Positions 20,847 through 30,804 of a stretch of DNA of 64,000 bases are shown piece after piece. The notes beneath the pieces are model-generated. The model saw only the letters and a list, made by a program, of their open reading frames with translations, was not told the origin of the DNA and searched no databases. The position numbers were made by a program, and so were the translations under genes. The stretch comes from Turbatrix aceti (Eukaryota > Nematoda > Chromadorea > Rhabditida > Panagrolaimidae): NCBI GenBank assembly GCA_963969345.1, contig OZ017766.1:10912001-10976000 (forward strand), read 5' to 3'. Position 1 is the first letter of the stretch. Each line of letters starts with the position of its first letter.

Positions 20847-23278
20847 ACTACCGCAAACTCAACGCGAACACGATAAAGGAGACTTATTATTTACCGTTAA
20901 TCCAGGACATAGTCGATCTAGTTGGAGGGAAAAAATTGTACTCCAACTTCGATTTCCAGAGTGGATTCCACCAAGTACCCGTGAAGCGTGAACATCAGGC
21001 GCGCACCGCCTTCGCTACCCACCTAGGCTTGTTCGAATTCATTCGCATGCCATTCGGATTGGTGGGAGCTCCAGCTACATTCCAGCGGATCATGGAAGAT
21101 CTCAAGAGACAAGTGAAGGCAACACTATTCATTTATCTTGATGATGTGGTCATAGCAAGTGAAGACGAGAAACAACATCTCAGGGATATTCGAGAATTCC
21201 TGAACACTGTATCAAAGATTGGCATGAAATTACGACTTGACAAATGTCATTTTGCCAAAGCTGAGATCAAGTACCTCGGCTTACTGATATCAGAAAAAGG
21301 AATTCGCCCTGACCCAAAGAACATCAATTCCATTCAAAATCTGCCACAACCAAAAACGCTGACCGAACTGCGATCATTCATTGGTGCTGTGTCTTACTTT
21401 CGACGTTTTATCAAAAATTTTGCTGGAATTATGGCACCTTTATACGAATTGACCAAAAAAGAATGCAAAATATCCGCCGATTGGAAAGAAGAACACACTA
21501 TAGCCTTCCAAGAAATCAAGAAAAGGCTAGTCACCGCGCCAGTTCTACAAGCACCAAGAATTCAAGAACCGTTTATCATTGAAACCGATGCCAGTAAGAT
21601 AGCCATTGCCGCATGCCTCCTTCAGAAACAGGACACAACAGGAGAAACACATCCGATTGCGTATAGTTCTCGAAAACTGAATCGTCATGAGAAAAATTAC
21701 TCATCAATCGAGATCGAGGCTTTGGCTGCAGTCTTTGCGCTACAAGAGTATCGACCTTATATCGAAGGGTCAAAAATAAAAACAACACTGCGCACCGATA
21801 ATAGCGCAGTGTGCTCGCTCATGACCAACAAAAGTCCAACAGGTCGACTGGCACGTTTTCAACTTATCATACAAGCCTATAACATCACTTTTGAACACCG
21901 GAGCGGCAAATCGAATGTTTTATGCGACCATATCAGTCGATATCCACCGATTAATGTGGTCCTGAGGTCAGGCAATCAAGTTTCCTCCATGTCATTGGAC
22001 ACAATACGAAAAGAACAACGAAAACAGTTCTATCAATACTTCCGATACCTCGAAGACAAAATCTTACCGGAAGACAAAGACACGAGAGAACAACTTCAAA
22101 GAAATCTCCAAAAGGCAGTGTTGAGAAACAAGGCACTGTATTACTGGAATCCAGATTTCAGTCAAGATCTGAGGCTAGTTATCCCGTACATTTACCAGAG
22201 AACTATTTTTCAAGAATTCCATGAAAGTCCATTGGAGGGAGCGCATTTAGGACCTGATAAAACATTCGACAAAATGGCGAAGAAAGTCTATTGGCCAGGC
22301 ATGCGAGCGGATGTTGAAAAGTTATGCGCCGCATGTGATCTTTGCCAACGCAACAAAGTAGGGCCTAACACAAAGCGCGCAAACCCGCTTGCGGCCTACG
22401 AGACGCCGACTTACCCTTTCGAACGCATTCACATTGACATCTGTGGCCCTTTGCCAATTACGGATAACGAAAATAGGTACATTCTCACAACCTCGGACGC
22501 CTTTTCGAAGTGGCTAACGACCACACCGCTGAAAAATCAATCAGCACATGAAATAGGCGACGCCCTCATTAAGGACGTATTCACCAAACACGGTGTTCCG
22601 ACGATTATCGTTAGTGATAATGCGAAAAATTTTACCAGTACCGCTATGGCAGACCTGGCAAAGCTGTACGGGTTTAAACATAGGTTTGTTACTCCATACC
22701 ACCCACAGGCAAACGGCCAAATAGAAAGGCAAAATCGCTCAATTGCAGCTACCCTGCGCAATTACGTGAATGACAAAGGTGATGATTGGGATAAATTCCT
22801 CCCCACCTTTGCGTTAAATTGCGCAGTACACGAAACGACCCGGAGAACCCCCTTTGCTGTATTATACGGCAGAGAAGCGCGCACTCCCACCGACTTGGCT
22901 TTTAATCTACCGCCACCCCATGTAGCCGACTCATTATCGAACTACATGGTGGAACAAAGCGGTAGAATTAAAAGAACTTGGGAATCGGTGTTCGAAAACA
23001 TCGAACGCAATACCCAAACACGGGTTGCGGTCACCGATGCCCAAAACCAAGCTAGGAGAAAAGACATAGCACCAGGATGTCTAGTCTGGAAAATTAAAGA
23101 AGTTCCGAGGAACAAATTTTCCAGCAAGTGGGAGGGCCCGTTTAAACTAATAAAAATCAAAAATAACACTGCGATTTTAACAAATGAAGATGAAACCAAA
23201 ACACCTTTTCCAGTCCACTTGGACAAAATCAAAAAACACATAGACGATCATGTGTTGCCACTCCGCACACGCTGGTAA
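20747..23278 (+). CDS. Reverse transcriptase - RNase H - integrase (Pol)
   Basis: 843 residues. The reverse transcriptase begins with IIRPSTSPFCAPIVMVQK, and its catalytic YLDD lies at 130-133. RNase H shows FIIETDAS (about 278-285) and RTDNSAV. Integrase has an HHCC finger (HESPLEGAH...CAACDLC, about 490-540), the catalytic acids in HIDICGPL, VSDNAKNF and GQIERQN, and a GPF module (WEGPFKLI) near the C-terminus; no chromodomain is seen. Gene order RT-RH-IN identifies Ty3/gypsy. The first ATG is inside the conserved RT start, so translation probably comes by readthrough from the upstream frame, which is offset by one base. The frames overlap by 100 bases. Confidence 0.95.
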   Translation: MLRQHIIRPSTSPFCAPIVMVQKGDGKSWRMAVDYRKLNANTIKETYYLPLIQDIVDLVGGKKLYSNFDFQSGFHQVPVKREHQARTAFATHLGLFEFIRMPFGLVGAPATFQRIMEDLKRQVKATLFIYLDDVVIASEDEKQHLRDIREFLNTVSKIGMKLRLDKCHFAKAEIKYLGLLISEKGIRPDPKNINSIQNLPQPKTLTELRSFIGAVSYFRRFIKNFAGIMAPLYELTKKECKISADWKEEHTIAFQEIKKRLVTAPVLQAPRIQEPFIIETDASKIAIAACLLQKQDTTGETHPIAYSSRKLNRHEKNYSSIEIEALAAVFALQEYRPYIEGSKIKTTLRTDNSAVCSLMTNKSPTGRLARFQLIIQAYNITFEHRSGKSNVLCDHISRYPPINVVLRSGNQVSSMSLDTIRKEQRKQFYQYFRYLEDKILPEDKDTREQLQRNLQKAVLRNKALYYWNPDFSQDLRLVIPYIYQRTIFQEFHESPLEGAHLGPDKTFDKMAKKVYWPGMRADVEKLCAACDLCQRNKVGPNTKRANPLAAYETPTYPFERIHIDICGPLPITDNENRYILTTSDAFSKWLTTTPLKNQSAHEIGDALIKDVFTKHGVPTIIVSDNAKNFTSTAMADLAKLYGFKHRFVTPYHPQANGQIERQNRSIAATLRNYVNDKGDDWDKFLPTFALNCAVHETTRRTPFAVLYGREARTPTDLAFNLPPPHVADSLSNYMVEQSGRIKRTWESVFENIERNTQTRVAVTDAQNQARRKDIAPGCLVWKIKEVPRNKFSSKWEGPFKLIKIKNNTAILTNEDETKTPFPVHLDKIKKHIDDHVLPLRTRW

Positions 23279-23488
23279 CAGCGTGGCGAGGGAAAAAATA
23301 ATCGACTGTTCCCAGACCCCATAAAAACAATTTTTTTAATTTGTATGATTAATTGTATTTTGAAATTTTTTTTTACAAATTTTTTTTTTGGTAAAACCCT
23401 ACCCCAGTAGAGATGCTAAATGAGGGGAACAGTCGCATAGAGCATCGAACTTTATTAAAAACTAATTGTAACAGTTATCTCTTTATAG

Positions 23489-23716
23489 ACTCAATTCGTA
23501 AATCATTCAGCATCTTGGTTGGCTGAAGGAGAAACGCACGGCCCCATAACAGAGAGAGGAACATCATCGAGGAAAGACTGCCCTCCAGTGGCGAGCGGAC
23601 GATCGCAACGGCATTCACGACGACGCACGAGACAAACGATCGAAACCAGAAGAGCCAGGATGATCAGGGACAACCCGATGATGACGAGGGACTCGACTTC
23701 CATCACGGGAGAGTGA
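23489..23716 (+). CDS. Possible spliced accessory exon, arginine-rich
   Basis: The frame is open directly from an acceptor-like TTATCTCTTTATAG (ending 23488) to a stop at 23716, giving 75 residues with no ATG at its start. It would need splicing from an upstream exon. Its middle is strongly basic (SGRSQRHSRRRTRQ, then RRARMIRD), like RNA-binding or nuclear-import arginine-rich motifs. A-ending codons agree with the rest of the element. There is no homology I can name. It competes with the antisense frame; at most one may be real. Confidence 0.25.
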   Translation, partial: TQFVNHSASWLAEGETHGPITERGTSSRKDCPPVASGRSQRHSRRRTRQTIETRRARMIRDNPMMTRDSTSITGE

Positions 23717-23838
23717 CGACTCATATCCGGCGGCAGACCATCCGGCCAACAGAAAATGGGACGGATGTGGCGGTATGGCCGCACACAGCTGTAAGTGTCC
23801 GGACACTCGATATCCAGACACTCAGTCGACAGGAACCG
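23503..23838 (-). CDS. Antisense ORF with Cys-rich ectodomain and TM segment
   Basis: On the minus strand a frame is open from just after an acceptor-like GTTTTTGTTTCTAG (ending at 23839) to a stop at 23503, giving 111 residues. It has a short Cys-rich part (TECLDIECPDTYSC, then FCWPDG), a strong hydrophobic segment (SLVIIGLSLIILALLVSIV) and a basic stop-transfer (CLVRRRECRCDR). Third positions favour C and T, as in the host genes here. No convincing first exon was found; a nearby MNATG start with a GTGGGT donor fits the phase but lacks a signal peptide. It may be an antisense gene of the element, a captured host exon, or chance. Confidence 0.25.
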   Translation of the reverse strand, partial: RFLSTECLDIECPDTYSCVRPYRHIRPIFCWPDGLPPDMSRHSPVMEVESLVIIGLSLIILALLVSIVCLVRRRECRCDRPLATGGQSFLDDVPLSVMGPCVSPSANQDAE

Positions 23839-24196
23839 CTAGAAACAAAAACGATGTGGACATCGTCATACTCGAAGCGGACCCACCATGTGCCGAAATG
23901 GGCGCAAAAGCTCAGTAGCAACACCAGTAGCATTCATCCCAAGAAACTTGTAAAGTGATTGAGACACTACTCAACTCGGAGCTTCTTTCATACGCCCACT
24001 TCGACAACGAAGCGCCCAATTGCCGAGACATCACCCATCTTCAGGCGCCGACCCTCGCTCTCCCCCGATCGTCAAAACATCCGGTGACCCTAACCATCGA
24101 CTCCTGCCGACAACGCGATAATCACCCTCGTAATGGTTTTTTTTATGTCCCTATTTTACACTTCAGGGGAAGTGTATTTTCTGCCGGTGGGGTAGA

Positions 24197-24484
24197 TGTA
24201 ACCCCGGCGAAAGACCCCTGTAGCCAGCCCCTCATTTCTAACCCCGCCTTGCATAAAGGCGCGCGCTCGCGGCGTGGAGACACGTCGCGGCAGTCTGGAC
24301 TGGGCCTCAGCCAAAGACCGGCTGAGGCTGGGACTCCCTCTCTTCTTCTCTCTCTCTCCATTTGGCCCTCTCCTTCCCTTCCTCATGATGCGTAATAAAC
24401 ATGTAATCGTAATCAAGAGTTGGATACGTGGCGAACACTAGAGTGGGGTACAGAGATAGCACTGGAGTCGCGACCAGAGTTATA
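24197..24484 (+). repeat. 3' LTR
   Basis: 288 bp, reading the same as the 5' LTR. It is followed by the AGCC target duplication at 24485-24488. Confidence 0.92.
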
Positions 24485-25289
24485 AGCCTCAGGCATTTTA
24501 CAGGTGAAGCTTGGAAAAAACACTACTGTACACCTTCCCGCCTTGGCACACCTATTGAATGGTTCCAAAAACGGTTTTTGTAATAAGTTAGGCATGCGTC
24601 TAAAAAATAAAGGTCAATACGCGTGTGCAGCAGCGCAAAATCATGCGCGCACGTTGCGCGCAGGGCTTCGGTGTCGAGTCTGGAGCATAAATTAAAATTT
24701 ATGACAACCTTGGGCACGCGATTTTTTTTTGTGTTTTACTTTTTCCGATACAAAAAACAACGGGGAAGAAGATAGGCTTATCGAATTACCGCTTAAGTTT
24801 GAGATCCGAATATGATAGCGGTTTGAAAACGTATGATATTAAAAAATCAATAATTACCGTAACTGAAAAAAAATTCTGAGTATGTCATTGGATCCGCCGT
24901 CCTCAGAAACCCCTGTATTAATTTTTTCAGAATTGTTCATGACCAACGTAGCACGGGGCATTATTGTTTATGAATAACACTTCTGAAGCCGAATCTCGTG
25001 AATCCGAATTTTATAAAATAAAACATCGCGGCTTTGGACCTTTCCCCCGAAGGCCTACAACTCTGACTCAAAACATTTGAAAGTGTCAAAATGATGTGTC
25101 CTCGATCCTAAATCGGCTCGCAGAGTGTCTGTTAATACTGCAGCTATGCCAATGTGTTACTGTGCCGAGAAGTATTTTTGCAGCCAAAAATTTAAACACA
25201 CAGTTCGTTTACCGTATTGAATTCAACGTTCACTGCTGTTCGTGTGGGCAACGTGCGAGCGCGCGTCGTGCTGCAGCGCACGCCCGACG

Positions 25290-25740
25290 CCGGCTTTATT
25301 TTTGCGTTTTTTCTCTTTTTTCATCAAGTTGAAGCTAAAAATGGTCCCTCTTCACAATTTTGGCAACCTCCAGTAATTTTTTGAGTTTACTGCAGCGATA
25401 GAGAAAAGAATGGGCTTTGACACAGGAAAATCATTACCTTAAAATCGGCAAAAATACGGATGCTGCAGCCAAAAAAGTGACCCCAAAATTAAGCATTTTT
25501 GAGGCAATTTGAAAATTTGACGTCGAAAATTGCAGAAGCCGTATCTCCAGAATCCGGCATCAGAAAAATCTGGTGTACGGAAAAGTTGAACTTTTCCATG
25601 GGTTCTAACAACTTAATTTTTGCGTTTTTTTTTCTTTTTAATCAAGATGAAGCTAAAAATGGTCCCCGTTCACAATTTTGGCAACCTCCAGTATTTATTT
25701 GAGTTTACCTTAGCGATAAAGAAAAGACAAGAACGGAAGA
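25290..25740 (+). repeat. Two-copy direct repeat (~110 bp units)
   Basis: Units at about 25295-25415 and 25617-25730 share GCGTTTTTT, ATCAAG, GAAGCTAAAAATGGTCCC, TTCACAATTTTGGCAACCTC and a following GAGTTTAC tract. They differ by a few bases. I see no coding content, and the origin is unknown. Confidence 0.6.
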
Positions 25741-25923
25741 AAGATGCGCGTCGAAGCATTTGTCTACCTTTTTGAAAAAAAAAAATTTGATTCATGTCAC
25801 ATGTTATGCACGTGAATTGCAACAAGTTAAAAGTTCAGTTTTTTCAAAGTTCCGTTTTGAATAGTTCAGAATTGACAGTTCCGTAAATTCGAAGTTCAAA
25901 AAATTCGAAGTTCCGTTTTGTGC

Positions 25924-26230
25924 AAGGGCTAAAACTGAACAATCGGGTCAACAGAAAGTTCCATCAGGTTGGTATCTGTCGATATAGCCAAGGGCCGTTT
26001 GCTGAACATCGAAGAGAACCGAGATTCCTCACAAATTTTGTTTTACCCTATAAAAGTGCGCACGCATTCGCACAAATTATCAAAAACAAGTACTCCTTAA
26101 AAAGAAAGTTCTCCAATTTTGCATGAGCACCAAAAGCAGACATGTCGTTTTTATAGGGTAAAACAGTTTTTGTGAGGAATCTCGGTCCTCTTCGATGTTC
26201 AACAAACGGCACTTTGCTATATCGACAGAA
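25924..26230. repeat. Central fragment of a foldback element (second copy at 31055-31410)
   Basis: The left arm starts GGCTAAAACTGAACAATCGG and the right arm ends at TATATCGACAG. The arms pair around a centre near 26090. The same sequence in the same order forms the middle of the complete element at 30805-31641, so this is a truncated relative. Confidence 0.7.
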
Positions 26231-26336
26231 AAAAAGTAAGATTTTGCACAAATTTCATAAGATTCAGTTTTTTTATTCAAACAGAAAAGTGGCTTATTGA
26301 CGTTTCCAAAAAAAATATTCCCCACTAAAAAAATAA

Positions 26337-29300
26337 TCAGTTATCGTAAATTTCAATTGTACTTTTAGGCGTCTTTGAATGAATTGTCCAGTATGTTTTG
26401 ACCGCATTTCCATTTAAATCGGCAAGCAGACTCCAGTATCCGGCTTTTTTAGACATTTCTACAACTTTTGGGCGTCTGAATGCCACGTGCTTTGCTGGCA
26501 TGATGTCTAGCCTGAAATTAAGATTCTTTTTTTTTTAAAGTAAGCACTGCATGCTGTTTTCCAGGCATTGGCCAATGCATTGGGAGAAAACGAGACGCGC
26601 GCGCGCGTCAAAGGAGGTATTTACAAAAACATGCCCTAGAGCTAATTTTTGTTTGTTATGCTAACGGTAACTTGGTTAAACTCAGGCATATCCCAAAGAT
26701 TGTTTTAAGCCACTTTCAAGGGCCGTAACTCACCAAAATGTCTGGAAATTTTAAAAAGTTTTTAAGACGGAGTCTGCGAGACTTTTTACAACCGACGACC
26801 AGACGTTTTTTACACTTTCAAATGTTTTGAGCCAAAGTTGTAGAGGAACCTAAGGGCAGTCTATATCCGCGATATTAGATTTTTGAAAAATCGTATTCTG
26901 GAGATTTGGCTTCAGATGTGTTTTTCATAAAATCCGATGGCCCGCAAATCGACTTCGTCGAAACTGTCTAAAAATTTGCATACAGGGGTTTCAGAGGACA
27001 GGGCATACGACGGCTTACTCAGATTTTTCAAAAAACACCTGCAAGTATTTTTTATTGAATTTCGCCGTCATAAAATTGGCTGTACCGCGCCTTAAAAAAA
27101 TAATCAGACCCTGACACCTATCCTATCTGAAAGAGCAATTTTTTCTGGTCAGAATCCAGTTTCTTTTGAAAAAACGTAGTTTCCGCTTGGCCTTCTGGGT
27201 CTCGATTTGTAGTCAAAACAGCCAAAAACCCCCTCAAAAAACATGGCGGGAAGTGCGCACGCGCGCGCGCACGCGCAAAAAAGGGAGTTTTTTGGTCATT
27301 TTGACGACAAATCGAGACCCAGAAGGCCAGGCGGAAACTACGTTTTTTTAAAAGAAACTGGATTCTGACCAGAAAAAATTGCTCTTTCAGATAGGATAGG
27401 TGTCAGAGTCTGATTATTTTTTTACGGCGCGGTACAGCCGATTTTATGACGGCGAAATTCAATAAAAAATACTTGCAGGTGTTTTTTGAAAAATCTGAGT
27501 AAGCCATCGTATTCCCTGTCCTCTGAAACCCCTGTATGCAAATTTTTAGACAGTTTCGACGAAGTCGATTTGCGGGCCATCGGATTTTATGAAAAACACA
27601 TCTAAAGCCAAATCTCCAGAATCCGATTTTTCAAAAATCTAATATCGCGGATATAGACTGCCCTTAGGGCCCTCTACAACTTTGGCTCAAAACATTTGAA
27701 AGTGTAAAAAACGTCTGGTCGGGCTTTTCTCCTTATAGGAAAATCGGCTCGCAGACTCCGTCTTAATACAGGGATTCCTTCGGACAAGAAGAATCAGTAT
27801 TCACAATATGGGGCCCTGGATCGCAGCCGTTTTGATTCTTGGTTGTTCCGTTCGGTGTTCCTACAGCGAATAATTTTCAGCGAAATGTCAGAATCACAAA
27901 AAGAATCTGACTTTTTAATGGCATCTGATTCCTTTGTATTTGATTTCTTTCTGTCTTTTTTGTGATTAAAAGCACCATTATTAACAATTTTTCACATATT
28001 TTCAAAGTCTGCGCATTTTCAAGCGCATAATCGTTATTTTTTATGAATCTCCTTAACGGCTGCGATCCAGTGCATACTGTGCCTACTGTTTCTTCTTGAC
28101 ATAAGGAATCCCGCTTTTGAAAACTTTTTAAAATACCCAGATATTTCGGTAAGTTACGGCACTTGAAAGTTTCGTGTTTTTTTAACGGCTGTAGCACAGG
28201 GCTTTTTTTTGTAAATGCCTCCCTTCAAAAATGCGCGCGCGCTCCACTGTCAAAAAACAAAGTTAAAATAAATGCGGTGAGCGAGGTAAATAAAATTCGT
28301 ACTTCTGAATATTAGTCCGGCAAATGGCAACTTCAACGGCTCTACCAAGGCCTATGCTCCGATATTTGGGATAAACGTATTGATGAGAGATTAGTAATCC
28401 ATCGTTGTAGATAAAAGCTGCGAGGGTGTTAGTTGAAGTTTCAAAAATGGCGATACCGGGCAGGTCTGTCAATCGGTTGCTGAAACAAAAATATTTTTTT
28501 GCAAAAAAAAATTTTTATTGAAGACTTGACTTACGCTACATTTTCAACATCACCGGGTTGGGCGTGGAGTAGAACGTCAATCATGTCCTCGGCAAACCTG
28601 GGATCTAGGTTCCGAAATTCAAATCCACCGGGAAGAATTATATTTCTTGACAGAATCTTGGCGTAGTCTTCTTTTTTGACGTAAAAACACATGGTTTGTT
28701 CGTTGAGGGGGATATGCGGATACTGTAATGGCTCGGGACATTTTGATATTAGACGAAGTAACTGAAAATTAATAAATAGAAAATTATGTATGAACAACAA
28801 CAATAAAATTTTAATTTTTAAAAATTTTAAAAAAACTTAGAAAAAAAAATAAAAAAATCGATATTATTGATCAAAATTTAAAACAGCAATAAATAATAAA
28901 ATGTTCCAAAAAAATGTGGTACTGTTTTACTTTTTTTTTGTTTTTTTTTTATATTTATTGATTTTTAATATATAAAGTTTTATTTTTATTTTTTTGAGTC
29001 ATTTCTAATTTATTGTTGTTTTTCAATTAAAATGTTTTTTGTTTGTTTTAGCCCAAGTTATGTTAAAAAAAATTTTTTACGTTTTTTTTGTACTTTAAAA
29101 ATGTAAACAATTTAATGGATATTTAAAAAAAACAACATTTTTCACGTTACACGGCCGGTATTGTAAAAAATAAAGGAAGCTTTTAAAAAAATTCAACAAA
29201 GGTATACACTTACCTCAGCATCAGATTCACCCGGAAGAACGCTCTCAAACCAGGAAAAATCATTTATCAAGTCCACAATTAACGGAAAAATATTTTGAAT

Positions 29301-29570
29301 CGCGGACACCAAAAAATCGGATTTCTGGCACGTAGAATTGGCAATAACCATCAGGCTGGATTCTAACTGATAGCGTAAAACCAAATAGAATTTTTCTTCT
29401 TTTGAATTCCTGATTTCCATATATTTGAACAATCTCAGCCTGAGACCTGTCATTTTTCCAGAAACCGCGATTTTCAAGATTGTATGAATGCAGTGAAGTT
29501 GGGGAAGTTCATTGGCATTTATAAGCTCGGAAACAAATTCTTCTTGGGCAATTTCGGTTGCAGCCGACAT
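26337..29570 (-). CDS. Glycine N-acyltransferase-like GNAT acetyltransferase
   Basis: Four exons join in phase: 29570-29214, 28761-28535, 28479-28303 and 26511-26337, giving 311 residues. Donors are GTAAGT, GTAAGT and a weaker GTACGA; all acceptors are TTTCAG. The acyl-CoA-binding core of the GNAT fold appears as SHQYVYPKYRSIGLGRAVEV (the R/Q-x-x-G-x-G/A motif), preceded by ANRLTDLPGIAIFETS. The C-terminal exon (MPAKHVAFRRPKVVEMS, GYWSLLADLNG) fits the end of nematode GLYAT-like proteins. The family transfers acyl groups from acyl-CoA to small amines such as glycine; the substrate here is unknown. If the third donor is not used, the frame instead ends at 28263 with 266 residues. The last intron is 1.8 kb and holds a 1-kb palindromic transposon. 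The ATG at 29570 is the first in frame. Confidence 0.8.
26766..27762. mobile_element. TTAA-flanked near-perfect 1-kb palindrome in a gene intron
   Basis: The 997-bp body is flanked by TTAA at 26762-26765 and 27763-27766. The ends read GACGGAGTCTGCGAG and its complement. The arms (about 26766-27225 and 27300-27762) pair almost throughout and meet around a CGCGCGC-rich tip near 27255-27275. There is no coding content. It shares terminal TCTGCGAG and the ACTTTCAAATGTTTTGAG motif with the element at 14044-25131. Confidence 0.8.
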
Positions 29571-30618
29571 GGCGATCACACACAATTGAAAAAAAAAACG
29601 TTTGCAGAAGTTTTATGCGCGAAATGGAGTGCTGCTTGCGCGGCGGGCTCGTTAATTAATAAAGCCCATTGTTTCAATGTCAGACAGGTTTTGTGTGCAT
29701 GATTCCACAACACAAAGGTGGGGTCAATAAATTGCATCAACTTATTGACTACACGTTAGAGAATGATTGCGTACAGAGGTCATAGGAAAATTTAGAAGCA
29801 AAAAAAAGTGGAAAAATCCCAGATTAAAAATTCTGTTAGAACTAAGTAAGATAAATCAGTTTTCGAACAAAAAACGGACGTAAAAAATGTAAAAAAATGC
29901 TCAAAATTGCAAGTTCGTAAAATATAAAAAAAACATGAATTTTTTTTGTAACAAAATAAGTAACACAAAAATTTTTAATTTTTATAAAAAAACATTATTT
30001 ACCTTAAAGTGAGAAATGAGTTCATGAAAAGGTGCAGGAAAACGAGAAAATCCTGATTTTCTACATAAGTTTACGTTTTTTTACTCTGTCAGGCGACAAC
30101 AAATTACAGCAGTTCCAAAAAATTATTTGTTTGTCGTTCAAACTTTGAACATTGTCAAAATTTTGGCATGTCGTGTTAATGTTTCAATGATGAAAATGTA
30201 TTGAATTTTTTTGTCTAAAAATAGAAAGATTTCACACAAAATGAAATCTGAAGGGTGATGTTGCAGCGCCACGTTTTCCTCAGTGCCACGTTGACTAAAA
30301 AACAATCACGTAACTCATCCTCAACTAACACAAAGGACCACGTGAATCAACCCTCATCACGCTAACAACGTCAACAATCCTCAATCCTAAATCTTTTCAG
30401 GCAGCGTTTAATGCTTCCATGATTCAGCATCCCAGCTGCATCTTCATGATTGCAACAGTCTCATGACTTATTTTCCTCTTATAACACACCCCTAATCTCG
30501 GTGTTTATAAGCAGCGTGAAATACGTGTCTAATAACCAAATTAAATTCAAAAGCGTCTGAGCCAGCTACCTACCACTTATCGTCAACGGCAGTACTCGGT
30601 CATTACTTGTGAACCATC
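29571..30618. other. Divergent intergenic region
   Basis: This region lies between the GNAT gene (-) and the transthyretin-like gene (+), so it holds both promoters. It is AT-rich up to about 30230, then more balanced. A TTTATAA box lies at 30504-30510, about 110 bases upstream of the transthyretin-like ATG. No other coding sequence is seen. Confidence 0.5.
30504..30510 (+). promoter_or_regulatory. TATA-like box of the transthyretin-like gene
   Basis: TTTATAA lies in GGTGTTTATAAGCAGCG, about 110 bases before the ATG. The distance fits a short 5' UTR. Confidence 0.35.
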
Positions 30619-30804
30619 ATGCGTTTCTTCATCGTTTTCTCTGCCCTCTTCGTCGCCATCTTTGCCAAGAAACAAAGCATTACGGTCGATGGCAAGCTAA
30701 TCTGCAACAACAAACCCGCTGTCAACGTCATTGTTGTGCTTCGTGAACACGATACAGTAGATCCCGATGACACGCTTGCTACGACAAAAAGCGTCGCCAC
30801 CGGC

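Larger units (their letters stand above)
23279..24196. other. Retrotransposon 3' region with two overlapping candidate ORFs
   Basis: The first 200 bases after the pol stop are non-coding and AT-rich. From 23489 to about 24120 base composition is balanced. It contains a sense frame and an antisense frame, listed separately. The polypurine-like tract and the 3' LTR follow. Confidence 0.6.
15041..24484 (+). mobile_element. Full-length Ty3/gypsy-like LTR retrotransposon with envelope-like region
   Basis: The 288-bp LTRs (15041-15328, 24197-24484) read the same along their whole length. The target duplication is AGCC (15037-15040, 24485-24488). LTR ends are TGTAAC...GTTATA. A purine-rich GGTGGGGTAGA precedes the 3' LTR. 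The interior holds a 739-bp leader, a 1592-residue frame (Gag, envelope-like region, protease, start of reverse transcriptase), an 843-residue frame (reverse transcriptase, RNase H, integrase) and a 918-bp 3' region. Matching LTRs mean a recent insertion. One frame break at about 20730 separates the two frames. Confidence 0.95.
14044..25131. mobile_element. TTAA-flanked palindromic element, interrupted by a retrotransposon
   Basis: The left arm runs 14044 to about 14795. The right arm is split into about 14940-15040 and 24489-25131, because the retrotransposon 15041-24484 was inserted in it. TTAA flanks the element at 14040-14043 and 25132-25135, next to AGACACTCTGCGAGCC and its complement. 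Without the insertion it is about 1.64 kb with a short central spacer (14796-14939). TTAA duplications are typical of piggyBac-like transposons, but I see no transposase. The same terminal motif (TCTGCGAG) and an internal motif (ACTTTCAAATGTTTTGAG) recur in the element at 26766-27762, so the two form one family. Confidence 0.75.

Noticed and set aside
27877..28197. Minus-strand 106-residue frame as an extra exon of the GNAT gene
   Set aside because: No domain match and no splice sites that keep the phase; it lies in the transposon-bearing last intron.
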